A stretch of DNA of 26,566 bases from JBPCIX01 sp051005875 (GCA_051005875.1 JBPCIX010000038.1:1-26566); one strand, 5' to 3'; shown: positions 8,592-16,100, numbered from the stretch's first letter. Translations and numbers: made by a program. The notes: generated from the sequence alone by a model not told the origin.

Positions 8592-8858
8592 CTACGAGGT
8601 GCGGGTATTCAACATGCGCGCCATCGAGGACTTCCGGTTGGCGGCGTTGTTGCTGTGAATGACACCCTTTGAAGCCGCTCGATCCAACTGCCTGCTGGCT
8701 CCTCGCAAAGCCATTTTTGCGGCTTCAGAATCGTCGGACTCAAGCGCCTGATGGAATTGCTTTATCTGGGTCTTGAGAGCCGTGCTGACGTCTTTGTTGC
8801 GGACCCGCCTTTTTTCGTTGGTCAGGATCCGCTTTTTCTGAGATTTAATGTTTGCCAT
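8592..8858 (-). CDS. rpsT: 30S ribosomal protein S20
   Basis: An 88-residue basic helical-bundle protein that binds 16S rRNA early in 30S assembly. It opens MANIKSQKKRILTNEKRRVRN and ends with the conserved GVIHSNNAANRKSSMARML. The start is 17 nt after the holA stop. A TACACT hexamer at 8868-8873 (minus strand), 9 nt before the ATG, could be a -10 box for a nearly leaderless transcript, which would fit a ribosomal gene needing its own promoter. Confidence 0.97.
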   Translation of the reverse strand: MANIKSQKKRILTNEKRRVRNKDVSTALKTQIKQFHQALESDDSEAAKMALRGASRQLDRAASKGVIHSNNAANRKSSMARMLNTRTS

Positions 8859-8875
8859 ATGAACTCAAGTGTATG

Positions 8876-9793
8876 TCATGCGGCCGAGATGTCCACAACG
8901 GCGCGCTCGAGCGTCAATCCCTCCGGCTCGACGCTCGATTTCATCTTACGATCGGCCACAGCCAATGCCTGGTAGGCGGCGACCAGCATCGGCTGGCTGA
9001 ATCCCTTAGCCTGGCGAACCAGCTTCTCCGCCCTCCACGGAGGAACCCCAAGGCTTCGGGCCACCGCTGCGGGCGATTCGCCTTTCGAGGCGAGAAGCAT
9101 CCGAAAATGACGGTTTAGATTCCAGGCAAGCAGCTGTGGGGCCTCCCCCTGGTCCAAAAGACGATTGAGAGCCTCAAGCGCTGTGGCCCGCTTGCGCTCC
9201 GCCACCGCATCGATGAACCCGAAGAGCTTGGCATCCCCACGATTTTGGAACTGCCTCGAAATGTCATCCGGGCCGAGGCGTGCGCCCTTCGCATGCGCAA
9301 GTGAAAGAAGGTCGAGGGCGCCCGCGAGAGCCTCGCGTGACTCCCCCACAGAGTCGATGAGCGTGGCCAACGCGTCGCCCGTCAGCTTTAGCCCCTTTTT
9401 CCGGGTCTGCTCGTTAAGCCAGTTGAACAAGTCGCTGCGACGGCCCTTGGACGCTTCAATTACCCTGCCAACCTTTTTCACAGCCGCCGCGATTTTTGGA
9501 ATTGGTCGGACTGTGATCATGATCAAGGTGTTGCCGGGAATGTGATCCTGAAGATATTCGGCTATCTGTCGCTGGGCTTCAGCCGACAGGGAATCAACGG
9601 CATGCACCACCGCGATTCTCGGCTCATCGAACAACGAGGCAGTCTCAAGGGACTGAAAAATAAGGCCCGTCTCTGATTCCGCGTCAAACTCATCAATTGC
9701 ATACGGGCTGGCCCCTTCCAGAAGCTTGTGCAACTCCTCTTTGGCGAGGTGCGGGTCGTCGCCGACAATCAAGTAGGCGGAAGCGTTGATCAT
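8876..9793 (-). CDS. holA: DNA polymerase III delta subunit (HolA)
   Basis: A 305-residue clamp-loader subunit that opens the beta sliding clamp. The N-terminal segment SAYLIVGDDPHLAKEELHKLL, the PRIAVVHAVDSL region, the middle DALATLIDSVGESREALAGALDLLSLAHAKG helix pair and the C-terminal FGFIDAVAERKRATALEALNRLLDQGEAPQLLAWNLNRHFRMLL collar region are characteristic. It starts 9 nt after comEC and lies in the standard comEA-comEC-holA-rpsT order. Confidence 0.93.
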   Translation of the reverse strand: MINASAYLIVGDDPHLAKEELHKLLEGASPYAIDEFDAESETGLIFQSLETASLFDEPRIAVVHAVDSLSAEAQRQIAEYLQDHIPGNTLIMITVRPIPKIAAAVKKVGRVIEASKGRRSDLFNWLNEQTRKKGLKLTGDALATLIDSVGESREALAGALDLLSLAHAKGARLGPDDISRQFQNRGDAKLFGFIDAVAERKRATALEALNRLLDQGEAPQLLAWNLNRHFRMLLASKGESPAAVARSLGVPPWRAEKLVRQAKGFSQPMLVAAYQALAVADRKMKSSVEPEGLTLERAVVDISAA

Positions 9794-9802
9794 TATTTTA
9801 GG

Positions 9803-12229
9803 TTAACGCTTCAGGCTGACCCGGCCCTGACGGTCGGCGATAAGAACAATGTCGCCGGTCAGATCGGTTCGAACAACCTGGCCCCCTGAGCGCGAGAAAA
9901 GCGCAAGGGCCTTGGCGGTGGGGTGGCCATAGTCGTTTGCGCCAACGGAGATGGGGGTCCAACTGGGCTTGACACCTTCGACAAACGCTGGCAATAGACT
10001 GGCCGATCCGTGGTGCGGCGCTTTCAAAATCGCGCATTCGATTTCGCCGGGGTGATTCTCCAAGAGCAATTGTTGGGCCGGCTCTTCAATGTCTCCCGTG
10101 AACAAAGCGCAGCTTTGTCCAAACGAAATGCGGGCCACAACGGATGCATCGTTCAATCCGGTCCCCTCCCCGCCGGGATCGGCGCTGCGCTGAACTTCTG
10201 CTTCAGTTCTTGCATCCGGCGTGGGCCCTAAAAAGTCGACAGTAAGATCACCTATCCGAAGCTGGTTCCCGTCGGTGGCGATCGCTGGTTTTTCGCTGCC
10301 GGCAATGGCGAGAACCCGCCGCATCACCGGCGCATCGACACCCGGATCAACCAATTCCCGAACCTGCATCTGGCTCATCACCTCGCTCAGTCCGGCTACA
10401 TGGTCGGTGTGAGCGTGGGAGGCAATCACGAGATCTATGCGCCGGATTCCGAGAGCCGATAGACGGCCGGAAATATAGTGCGGGTCCGGCCCGCCGTCTA
10501 TCAATACTCTGGCGCCGCCTGGGCTCTCGACCAGGGCCGCGTCGCCTTGCCCGACGTTGAAAAAAGTTAGCCGCATACCCGATGGATGGGCCGAACCGGC
10601 AACCGGGGTAAGACCGGCCACGACGATGGTCATCAAGGCCAGCACCCCAGGCCACCGGGCGAGACGGGGTCGTTCGGCTAACCATAAGACGGCAGCCGCC
10701 AGAAGCAGATAGGCAGCCAGCATTTGGGGCGACCGCCAGTTGGGCACATCAACTTGGGAATGGGCGCTCCCGCCGAAAATGCGGGCGATCGCCTGAAGAG
10801 CCCACACGAACCACCCCGCCAGCCACATCAGGGGCTTGGCGGCCGGGATCGAAAACACACTGACCACTCCTGCAACTAGACCGAGCACCGTAGGGGGCCC
10901 AACTAGGCCAAAGGCGGCCAGGTTGGCCGGCAAAGCAACAAGCGAGATTCGCCCGAAATGCCATGCTATGAGCGGCAGCACAGCGATCTGCGCTGCGAGA
11001 CCTATTGCCGTGGCCTGGATCATGGCCCTTTTCCAGCGCCCGGCCCCGGCCCCGTTCCCGTTCCCCGCCTCCGCCCCGTCCCCCGCCCCCGCCCCGTAGG
11101 AAAAGAATTTCGTCAACCGGGCTTCCAGGACCGGAGCTAGAAGCAGGATCCCTGCTGTTGCGACAAATGAGAGTTGAAACCCTATTGACCAAAGCATCAA
11201 TGGATCGAAAGCGAGCATCACGATGACGGCGAGAGCCAATAGATGGGGCGCGTTTGACCGCCTGCCGAACACCCAGGCCCCCAATGCGGCCGACGCCATG
11301 ATTACCGCTCTTAGAACCGAAGGCTCCCACCGGGTAACAATTGTGAACATGGCGAGCACTGCCAAGCCAACCGCCACACGAATGCGCCGGCTGGTCCCAA
11401 GCGCCGTCAGGATCAGCATCAATGGGACGATGACCATAGCGACGTTTGCGCCGGAAACTGCAGTCAGGTGCGAAAGGCCCGCTGCCCGAAAGTCGGCCTT
11501 GACCCCTTCGGGGATTGCGGCCTCGTCACCGATTACCAGACCCAGCAGAAGGCCTGCGCGCGCCGATCCAAGGGTCGACGAGGCGGCCTCAGTAATCCGG
11601 TTCCGGAAATGGTTGGCCGCGGCAAGGGCCGGATTCGAAGTCTTTGCCAGTACTCTAAGTTCACCAGCCGATCCGGTCCCCCTGGCCACGACTGATCTGC
11701 GGCTGAGTGAACGATCAAAGGGGTCCCTGGGATCCAGGGCCTTTAACTTCAGGCGTACCTTCACCAGATCGCCAAGCTGAGCCTTCGGCATTTTTCCGTA
11801 GGTCGTCACTGCAATTTTCTCGTTGACGGCAGCCGTGCCGGCGCGGCGGACCTTCATTGTGAATCGCCAGGAACGCCGGCCCGGCTGAGGATCGCTTGCC
11901 ATGCGGCCGGTCAGCTCGACCTTTTCGCTCGCGAGCTTTGGGAGGTAGGCGCGATCCAGCGCGGCTGTTCGGAAAGTCAAGGTTGAAAATCCGGCCAGCA
12001 CCAGGCCGCTCATCAGCATGCAGGCCACAAGCGGCGTAAGGGCCGGCAGCAGTTCGCCGGGCAAGGGATCCAAGTTGTTGCCTCGATGCGTCAGAGCGGC
12101 AGCGGTAAACAACGCCACACTGAGGCATCCGGCGATCACGGCCGCGAGGACCCCGGCGCCTGCCCATCCACCCACAGCAATACCAACAATCAGGCCGATG
12201 GCGGCCAGGGCCGTTCGCAGCCAGGCCAT
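9803..12229 (-). CDS. comEC: ComEC/Rec2 competence DNA-transport channel
   Basis: An 808-residue inner-membrane protein that translocates transforming single-stranded DNA. N-terminal membrane segments and a DUF4131-like region come first, then the competence domain (LTAVSGANVAMVIVPLML at about 255-275 onward), then a C-terminal metallo-beta-lactamase-like domain with FFNVGQGDAALVESPGG, LIDGGPD and the metal motif SHAHTDHVAG. A Gly/Ala/Asn-rich linker near residues 378-396 is encoded by a hexanucleotide repeat (see repeat feature). ATG 12229 overlaps the comEA stop by one base, so translation is coupled. With comEA the DNA-binding and channel components are present; the type IV pilus genes are not in the window. 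Confidence 0.95.
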   Translation of the reverse strand: MAWLRTALAAIGLIVGIAVGGWAGAGVLAAVIAGCLSVALFTAAALTHRGNNLDPLPGELLPALTPLVACMLMSGLVLAGFSTLTFRTAALDRAYLPKLASEKVELTGRMASDPQPGRRSWRFTMKVRRAGTAAVNEKIAVTTYGKMPKAQLGDLVKVRLKLKALDPRDPFDRSLSRRSVVARGTGSAGELRVLAKTSNPALAAANHFRNRITEAASSTLGSARAGLLLGLVIGDEAAIPEGVKADFRAAGLSHLTAVSGANVAMVIVPLMLILTALGTSRRIRVAVGLAVLAMFTIVTRWEPSVLRAVIMASAALGAWVFGRRSNAPHLLALAVIVMLAFDPLMLWSIGFQLSFVATAGILLLAPVLEARLTKFFSYGAGAGDGAEAGNGNGAGAGRWKRAMIQATAIGLAAQIAVLPLIAWHFGRISLVALPANLAAFGLVGPPTVLGLVAGVVSVFSIPAAKPLMWLAGWFVWALQAIARIFGGSAHSQVDVPNWRSPQMLAAYLLLAAAVLWLAERPRLARWPGVLALMTIVVAGLTPVAGSAHPSGMRLTFFNVGQGDAALVESPGGARVLIDGGPDPHYISGRLSALGIRRIDLVIASHAHTDHVAGLSEVMSQMQVRELVDPGVDAPVMRRVLAIAGSEKPAIATDGNQLRIGDLTVDFLGPTPDARTEAEVQRSADPGGEGTGLNDASVVARISFGQSCALFTGDIEEPAQQLLLENHPGEIECAILKAPHHGSASLLPAFVEGVKPSWTPISVGANDYGHPTAKALALFSRSGGQVVRTDLTGDIVLIADRQGRVSLKR
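11038..11098 (-). repeat. In-frame hexanucleotide GGGGCN-type repeat within comEC, G-quadruplex-prone
   Basis: On the coding strand about ten tandem six-base units read GGGGCG, GGGGAC, GGGAAC or GGGGCC, encoding alternating Gly and Ala/Asp/Asn. The block has many runs of three to five G with 1-3 base spacers, so it meets the usual sequence pattern for G-quadruplex formation. Six-base units can expand or contract without shifting frame and would alter only linker length in the membrane protein. Confidence 0.8.
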
Positions 12230-12882
12230 TACACGGTGACTAGATCTTTCAGTCCCTCGAACTTCTTAGGACCTACACCCGACACATCTTGCAATTGCTT
12301 TACCGAGGTGAACTTTCCTTTTTGCTGCCGGAAGGTGAGGATTCTTTGAGCGATCACCGGGCCTATTGAAGGAAGCGTTTCAAGCTCGGCCTGGGTGGCT
12401 GCGTTGAGGTTCACCTTTGCCGCGGTTGCGCCGCCGCTCCCGGATCCGGCTAGATATTGCGCCCCTTGCTCGGCGACTACCTGCCCCGGAGCTACGACTA
12501 CAACTTTTTGTCCATCCGACAAGACGGCCGCAAGATTTAGCGCATTTGTGTCGGCCTCGGGTTTTGGCCCCCCGGCTGCGGCCACGGCGTCTTTTACGCG
12601 GCTGCCATCGGCCAATTCGTAAACACCGGGGGTTGTCACCAGGCCGGCCACATGTACGAGCAACGTCTTCGAAGGCGCCGGGCTGGCTGAGGACGGTTGA
12701 CGCGAACTTGCCGTGGCTTTAGATGATGCCCGTTGAATAGGCGGCGCAGGCGGCTCGGAGCGCCGAATAAACACCAGGGCCGATCCGCCCACTATTGAAA
12801 TCGCAAGCAGGACCAGCAAGACCAGCTCAGAGGGCGAGGCTCGCCCAATGCCTTTTAACCGATCGGCAAAATTTCCTTCCAT
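12229..12882 (-). CDS. comEA: ComEA competence DNA receptor
   Basis: A 217-residue membrane-anchored DNA-binding protein. A single transmembrane helix (about 20-40, LVLLVLLAISIVGGSALVF) is followed by a Pro/Ser/Ala-rich stalk, an SLBB domain (LLVHVAGLVTTPGVYEL...RVKDAVAAAGG) and a C-terminal helix-hairpin-helix pair (VNLNAATQAELETLPSIGPVIAQRIL ... VKQLQDVSGVGPKKFEGLKDLV). ATG 12882 is chosen over a start 42 nt upstream because AAGGAGGT lies 4 nt before it. It binds double-stranded DNA outside the membrane and hands it to ComEC. Confidence 0.93.
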   Translation of the reverse strand: MEGNFADRLKGIGRASPSELVLLVLLAISIVGGSALVFIRRSEPPAPPIQRASSKATASSRQPSSASPAPSKTLLVHVAGLVTTPGVYELADGSRVKDAVAAAGGPKPEADTNALNLAAVLSDGQKVVVVAPGQVVAEQGAQYLAGSGSGGATAAKVNLNAATQAELETLPSIGPVIAQRILTFRQQKGKFTSVKQLQDVSGVGPKKFEGLKDLVTV

Positions 12883-12886
12883 CGCC

Positions 12887-12894
12887 ACCTCCTT
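12887..12894 (-). promoter_or_regulatory. Strong ribosome-binding site of comEA
   Basis: AAGGAGGT on the minus strand ends 4 nt before ATG 12882 and decides the start. It is one of only two strong Shine-Dalgarno sequences in the window. Confidence 0.85.
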
Positions 12895-12937
12895 GCTCGC
12901 CAAGACGCCCCACGCAGGGCGCACAACTGCAACGACG

Positions 12938-12988
12938 GGGAAGCTAGGGAAGTTAGGCGCTCAGGGAAGTTCGAGAGAGCCGGGAAGT
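12938..12988 (-). repeat. Degenerate 9-bp repeats with CTTCCC core in the comEA leader
   Basis: GGGAAG (CTTCCC on the comEA strand) occurs at 12938, 12947, 12964 and 12982, offsets of 9, 17 and 18, close to a 9-bp period with two decayed units. It lies between a TATTAT hexamer (12996-13001, minus strand, possible -10) and the comEA ribosome-binding site, so it would be in the transcribed leader. It could bind a competence regulator or be simple repeat decay. Confidence 0.4.
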
Positions 12989-13041
12989 GAGCAGGATAAT
13001 ATCAGCCCGGCCCGACAGATAAAAGCCAGGAGTGCTTAGTG

Positions 13042-13689
13042 CTAGTCGACTACGACTACCTGGGTCCCCAGATGGGCGAAATCCCACATGGCCACTGCAT
13101 CGGAGGGGCGCTGCCTGATGCATCCGGCGCTTCGGGGCTGCCCCAACTCTGACTCGCTTTGGATTGGACTACCGCTTTTGCGGCCGACCGGGATGGAGTG
13201 AAAACCGATTGGCAACCCCGGCGTACGGGCAAACCTGACCATGTGTTGCATCGCTACCCTCCCGCTGCGGGCAGTGGCGTTAAGCGATCTGGAAAAAACC
13301 TGGTAAACGCCTGGGCCCGGCGCTCCCGTGCGTCCGGATACAAGCCACGTGCCCGCCGACGACCCATCGGGTGCGACCAGCCAGACCCGCTGCCGGGTGG
13401 TGGAGTAAACGACGCGCCTGCCTTCACCCGAACCGGCCGGCAATGTTGCATCGGGGGCCTGAGCCGGCGCCTGAGGCGCCTCAGTAGGGGGCGCTGGAGG
13501 TGGAGCAATGAGGTCGCCGACGATATGAAGGGCGCTAGCCGAAGAGACCGGAGCGAAAATTGTCAGACCAAGAGCAACAATCACAACTACGACCCTGCGG
13601 AGCCCAACAAGATTGGGCCCATCAAGTCGTAGTTTTGGGGACCCCGAGTTCATCACTAATCGAGTATTGGCTTCGAGGACCCGTCTCAA
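13042..13689 (-). CDS. Secreted L,D-transpeptidase (YkuD-like)
   Basis: A protein of up to 215 residues with an N-terminal hydrophobic signal or anchor (RRVVVVIVALGLTIFAPVSSASA, about 31-53), a Pro/Ala-rich linker (60-88), and a YkuD-type catalytic domain. The active-site His is in GFHSIP (H164) and the Cys in SAGCIR (C190, R192); the usual S/T-H-G-C reads S-A-G-C. Such enzymes make or remodel 3-3 peptidoglycan crosslinks in the cell wall. The start is TTG 13689 or ATG 13653; neither has a good ribosome-binding site. It is the first gene of the accessory block downstream of comEA's leader. Confidence 0.82.
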   Translation of the reverse strand: MRRVLEANTRLVMNSGSPKLRLDGPNLVGLRRVVVVIVALGLTIFAPVSSASALHIVGDLIAPPPAPPTEAPQAPAQAPDATLPAGSGEGRRVVYSTTRQRVWLVAPDGSSAGTWLVSGRTGAPGPGVYQVFSRSLNATARSGRVAMQHMVRFARTPGLPIGFHSIPVGRKSGSPIQSESELGQPRSAGCIRQRPSDAVAMWDFAHLGTQVVVVD

Positions 13690-13726
13690 ACCTTTTTACT
13701 TTTTCAATCCCGATCCATTGAACCCA

Positions 13727-13738
13727 ACGGCATGCCGT
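13727..13738. promoter_or_regulatory. Perfect 12-bp palindrome between divergent LDT and antitoxin genes
   Basis: ACGGCATGCCGT is a perfect palindrome in the 91-nt gap between two divergent genes. It might be an operator, but no family match is recognised. Confidence 0.35.
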
Positions 13739-13745
13739 CCGTCGG

Positions 13746-13780
13746 TTGACTAGGGCTCAACTGTACGTTTAAATGTACGT
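13746..13780 (+). promoter_or_regulatory. Leaderless promoter with direct repeats for the Phd/RelE module
   Basis: TTGACT (13746-13751) and TTAAAT (13769-13774) are 17 bp apart, and a transcript would begin about at ATG 13781. Two perfect copies of TGTACGT (13762-13768 and 13774-13780), 12 bp apart, overlap the -10 box, where an autoregulating antitoxin would bind. Confidence 0.5.
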
Positions 13781-14071
13781 ATGGAAACTCGCGTAATACC
13801 TAAAACAGAGTTGAGAAATCGAATTCGCAAGGAACTTGCGGACTTGGGCGACGCTACCTTGCTTATCACCGAGCGGGGGCGCCCTTTGGCCGTCACCATA
13901 GGCGTGAAACGCTGGAACGATCTCCAGCAATCCATCGAGGAACTTGAAGACGCTGTAGCCATCCTTGAACAGCGTCTGTCCCGGCAAAGCGGTATTCCGG
14001 CTGAAGATGTGTTCGCCCAAATAGAAGCAGAGCAAGCTGATTTATCAAGTCCGGCTCGCAAAACGGGCTGA
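13781..14071 (+). CDS. Phd/YefM-type antitoxin
   Basis: A 96-residue protein opening METRVIPKTELRNRIRKELADLG, with ATLLITERGRPLAVTIGVKRW and then helical LQQSIEELEDAVAILEQRL, typical of Phd/YefM antitoxins: an N-terminal DNA-binding dimer and a C-terminal toxin-binding helix. It overlaps the RelE-like toxin frame by 35 nt. Autoregulation through the TGTACGT direct repeats just upstream is likely. It starts immediately at a predicted transcription start, with no Shine-Dalgarno. Confidence 0.85.
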   Translation: METRVIPKTELRNRIRKELADLGDATLLITERGRPLAVTIGVKRWNDLQQSIEELEDAVAILEQRLSRQSGIPAEDVFAQIEAEQADLSSPARKTG

Positions 14072-14306
14072 GCGCGGCCTTCGCCGCATCCGCGAGGGTA
14101 ACCCAAAGGCTTATCGAAGGCTCGTTGAGGCGGTCAGGTCCTTGGCAAATGAGCCCCGCCCGCCCGGCGCCGAAAAGCTAGCGAACTTTGACCCGCCGGC
14201 ATGGCGAGTCCGAGTCGGTGAATATCGCGTCGTCTACGAAATCTACGACTCGGATCTGCTTATCGTTGTGGTGAACCTGGCCCCCAGAGGCGCGGTCTAC
14301 CGCTAA
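14037..14306 (+). CDS. RelE/ParE-type toxin with non-standard start codon
   Basis: This frame has no ATG, GTG or TTG in a useful position but translates as an 89-residue RelE-family protein: IYQVRLAKRAERGLRRI, LVEAVRSLANEPRPPGAEKL, then WRVRVGEYRVVYEIYD and LIVVVNLAPRGAVYR. These match the family, including basic residues and the RVGEYRVVYEI core. An in-frame stop lies at 14022-14024, so the start must fall in a 12-nt window before the conserved IYQVR; CTG 14037 or ATT 14040 are the candidates. The next conventional start, TTG 14142, would delete half the protein. Either translation starts at CTG, or an ATG was lost and the toxin is silenced. RelE toxins cleave mRNA at the ribosome. Confidence 0.75.
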   Translation: MIYQVRLAKRAERGLRRIREGNPKAYRRLVEAVRSLANEPRPPGAEKLANFDPPAWRVRVGEYRVVYEIYDSDLLIVVVNLAPRGAVYR

Positions 14307-14328
14307 AAACCCTTATACGACCCTCATC

Positions 14329-14733
14329 TCAGTTTGCGACGGGAATTAAGCGCAGGCCAGCGACCCTTTCGAAGTGTCCGGTGTTACGGGTGGCTAGAGG
14401 GAGGTCGTAGCGACGGCAGATCCCCGCCTGCAAACAATCCTTGATGCCGATGCCCTTTCCGCGGGCATTAAGTTCTGAATAGACCTCGCCGGCCAAAAGC
14501 CCTGCTGCGGCGTCGAGACCCAAAGTCCTCCTATGGAAAAGCGCGCGAATTGACCCCGCATCGGACAGAAAGCTGGCGCCGAGCCGCAATTCGAAGGCCG
14601 TGACGGCCGTGAGCCGCAATTCATGCTCGCCCAGCCAGCCTCGAAGCAGCGAGGCCCCCGGTCCTTTACCTCTCAGAAAATCGATGACCAGATCGGTGTC
14701 GGCTACTACGAGGTGGGAATCCAGCTCGCCCAA
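14329..14733 (-). CDS. PIN-domain ribonuclease toxin (VapC-like)
   Basis: A 134-residue PIN domain with the expected acidic set: D12 in VADTDLVIDFL, E48 in TAFELRLG, the Asp of GIKDCLQAG, and a C-terminal TRNTGHF in place of a fourth Asp, as in FitB/VapC-type proteins. VapC toxins are Mg2+-dependent RNases, often cutting tRNA or rRNA. The start is TTG 14733, overlapping the upstream antitoxin by 28 nt; the conserved part begins 8 residues later, so the start is approximate. The 3' end faces the RelE gene 22 nt away with no clear terminator. Confidence 0.85.
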   Translation of the reverse strand: MGELDSHLVVADTDLVIDFLRGKGPGASLLRGWLGEHELRLTAVTAFELRLGASFLSDAGSIRALFHRRTLGLDAAAGLLAGEVYSELNARGKGIGIKDCLQAGICRRYDLPLATRNTGHFERVAGLRLIPVAN

Positions 14734-14948
14734 GCCTCGTCGATATTTTTCTCGATCTGTTGCGCCTGCTCCTCATTGAGTATGCCCTCGGCCCCCAGGG
14801 CATCAGCCAGCTTCGTTTGGTTCTGCGTCTCCAAAAATTCCCCAATAGCCTCTTCAACCAGCGGCGAAAACCCGCGTAGCCCGAGTCTGGCCGCCAGCTC
14901 GATCAAGGCAATGTGCTGTTCTTTGGGGATCTCAATCGTCGTGCGCAT
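14706..14948 (-). CDS. Ribbon-helix-helix antitoxin of a VapC-type module
   Basis: An 80-residue protein beginning MRTTIEIPKEQHIALIELAARLG, a CopG/RHH-like beta strand and helix, followed by FSPLVEEAIGEFLETQ and an acidic C-terminal tail (LNEEQAQQIEKNIDEAWASW) suited to binding a toxin. ATG 14948 is preferred to a start 18 nt upstream because it opens the RHH strand and lies 8 nt after TAGAAT. The overlap with vapC indicates coupling. Confidence 0.82.
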   Translation of the reverse strand: MRTTIEIPKEQHIALIELAARLGLRGFSPLVEEAIGEFLETQNQTKLADALGAEGILNEEQAQQIEKNIDEAWASWIPTS

Positions 14949-14956
14949 GCATGTGC

Positions 14957-14965
14957 ATTCTAGCA
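14957..14965 (-). promoter_or_regulatory. Extended -10 box of the RHH/VapC module
   Basis: The minus strand reads TGCTAGAAT, an extended -10 with TAGAAT ending 8 nt before ATG 14948; the transcript would be leaderless or nearly so. No clear -35 box is seen. Confidence 0.5.
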
Positions 14966-15055
14966 TATCGGCTGGCTGCTCCCCTAGAATTCCGACCCAA
15001 TAAGTGCATTGAACCGAGTCCCCAATGCCCTCGACGCTCCGTTAAGGAGCTTCGG

Positions 15056-15823
15056 TCATCCGTTCGGTCCCTCTTCGCCGCCGGCCCTCAGTTTCCTGCC
15101 CAACAGGATCGCCACCGCTATGCCGGCCAGAGCGGCAACGGCGACTATGCCCGCGATAAGTAAAGGCGAGTTTTTTGATTGGGGCAAGGCTAAGGTCGCC
15201 TGCGGCTTTTCTGATGGAGCCTTTCGGCAATCTCCCACCAAGTTGACTCGCCGCACCCGCTGGTTGCCTTGGTCGGCAATGAGTACGTTCCCGCAGCGAT
15301 CTGTAGCGATGGAGCTAGGGCGATCCAGCATGGTCAGGCGGGCGTTGAGGCCGTCCCCATTGAATCCCGGCGTCCCGATGCCTGCAACCGTGCTGATGTT
15401 TCCGGCCACATCAATTTTCCGGACGACGTGCTCGCCGATATCGGCAATGTAAAGATTGCCCCTGGGGTCGAAGGCAAGAGCCGATGGCTGGTTGAATTTG
15501 GCTTGGAGAGCAGGGCCGCCGTCACCCTCGAAACCAGACTTTCCGGTTCCTGCGATTACTTGCGGCTTTCCCGGTTCGACTTCGATTCCCCGGTAGGTAA
15601 GGGGTTTCTCGCCGAGATTGAACATCCATACCCTTAACCCGGCCATGACAAATAGATTTCCTGACCTGTCCGTGGTGATGGCGGTGGGATAGGAACAGCA
15701 GGGGATTTCTGGGGTTAAGACTGTGATTTTGCCGCCAGTGCTTCCTATTGTCGGCAATACCGGAACCGTCGTTCCTAGCTGCGACACCCGGGCATCCTTG
15801 GTGAGTTGATAAACGGTGAGCAA
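15056..15823 (-). CDS. NHL-repeat membrane-anchored protein, main part of a frameshifted gene
   Basis: A 255-residue frame with at least three NHL repeats (SYPTAITTDRSGNLFVMAG, NQPSALAFDPRGNLYIADIGEHVVRKID, DRPSSIATDRCGNVLIADQGNQRVRRVN), a Pro/Ser stalk and a C-terminal membrane helix (PLLIAGIVAVAALAGIAVAILLGRK) with a short positive tail. It probably forms an extracytoplasmic beta-propeller. The frame stays NHL-like upstream of its first start (TTG 15823): the region 15824-15931 encodes a fourth repeat (PSGVQSIASDSKGNLYLID) with no start codon before an in-frame stop at 15932-15934. The signal peptide is in another frame just upstream, so one base appears lost near 15885-15935. Either the gene is broken or the assembly has an error. 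Confidence 0.75.
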   Translation of the reverse strand: MLTVYQLTKDARVSQLGTTVPVLPTIGSTGGKITVLTPEIPCCSYPTAITTDRSGNLFVMAGLRVWMFNLGEKPLTYRGIEVEPGKPQVIAGTGKSGFEGDGGPALQAKFNQPSALAFDPRGNLYIADIGEHVVRKIDVAGNISTVAGIGTPGFNGDGLNARLTMLDRPSSIATDRCGNVLIADQGNQRVRRVNLVGDCRKAPSEKPQATLALPQSKNSPLLIAGIVAVAALAGIAVAILLGRKLRAGGEEGPNG

Positions 15824-15828
15824 GTCAA

Positions 15829-16017
15829 TCAGATATAGATTTCCCTTGGAATCGGATGCGATTGACTGGACCCCAGAAGGGAAGTTCTTGATCCATCCTT
15901 TAGAACTGCTGTCGCCGTCTGATACCCGCGCTTAGTGCAAGCCCACGCAAAGCTGGACACCGCCCCAGCCAAAAGGACTGCCAAGAAGATGACTCCGGTT
16001 GCTTTCCTGTTTGCCAT
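15829..16017 (-). pseudogene. Signal-peptide-encoding 5' part of the frameshifted NHL gene
   Basis: This 62-codon frame begins MANRKATGVIFLAVLLAGAVSSFAWA, a clear signal peptide, with AGGAGG 7 nt before the ATG, so the start is real. After about residue 35 the sequence stops looking like protein, while the NHL frame runs parallel in the -1 frame until the two would join. Restoring a single base between about 15885 and 15935 would fuse it to the NHL gene as one exported, C-terminally anchored protein of roughly 320 residues. Confidence 0.65.
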
Positions 16018-16024
16018 TTCGATG

Positions 16025-16030
16025 CCTCCT
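16025..16030 (-). promoter_or_regulatory. Strong ribosome-binding site before the NHL-gene signal peptide
   Basis: AGGAGG on the minus strand, 7 nt before ATG 16017, fixes the start of the signal-peptide frame and shows that translation was meant to begin there, not at TTG 15823. Confidence 0.8.
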
Positions 16031-16100
16031 GTTAAAGCGGCCGCTTGACCGCTGGATTGATTACTTCATTTCTCATTGTGGGACCAGAGGGAAAAGGTGT

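Noticed and set aside
15885..15935. Programmed -1 frameshifting in the NHL gene
   Set aside because: No slippery heptamer of the X XXY YYZ kind and no obvious downstream stimulatory structure, so mutation or assembly error is the simpler reading.
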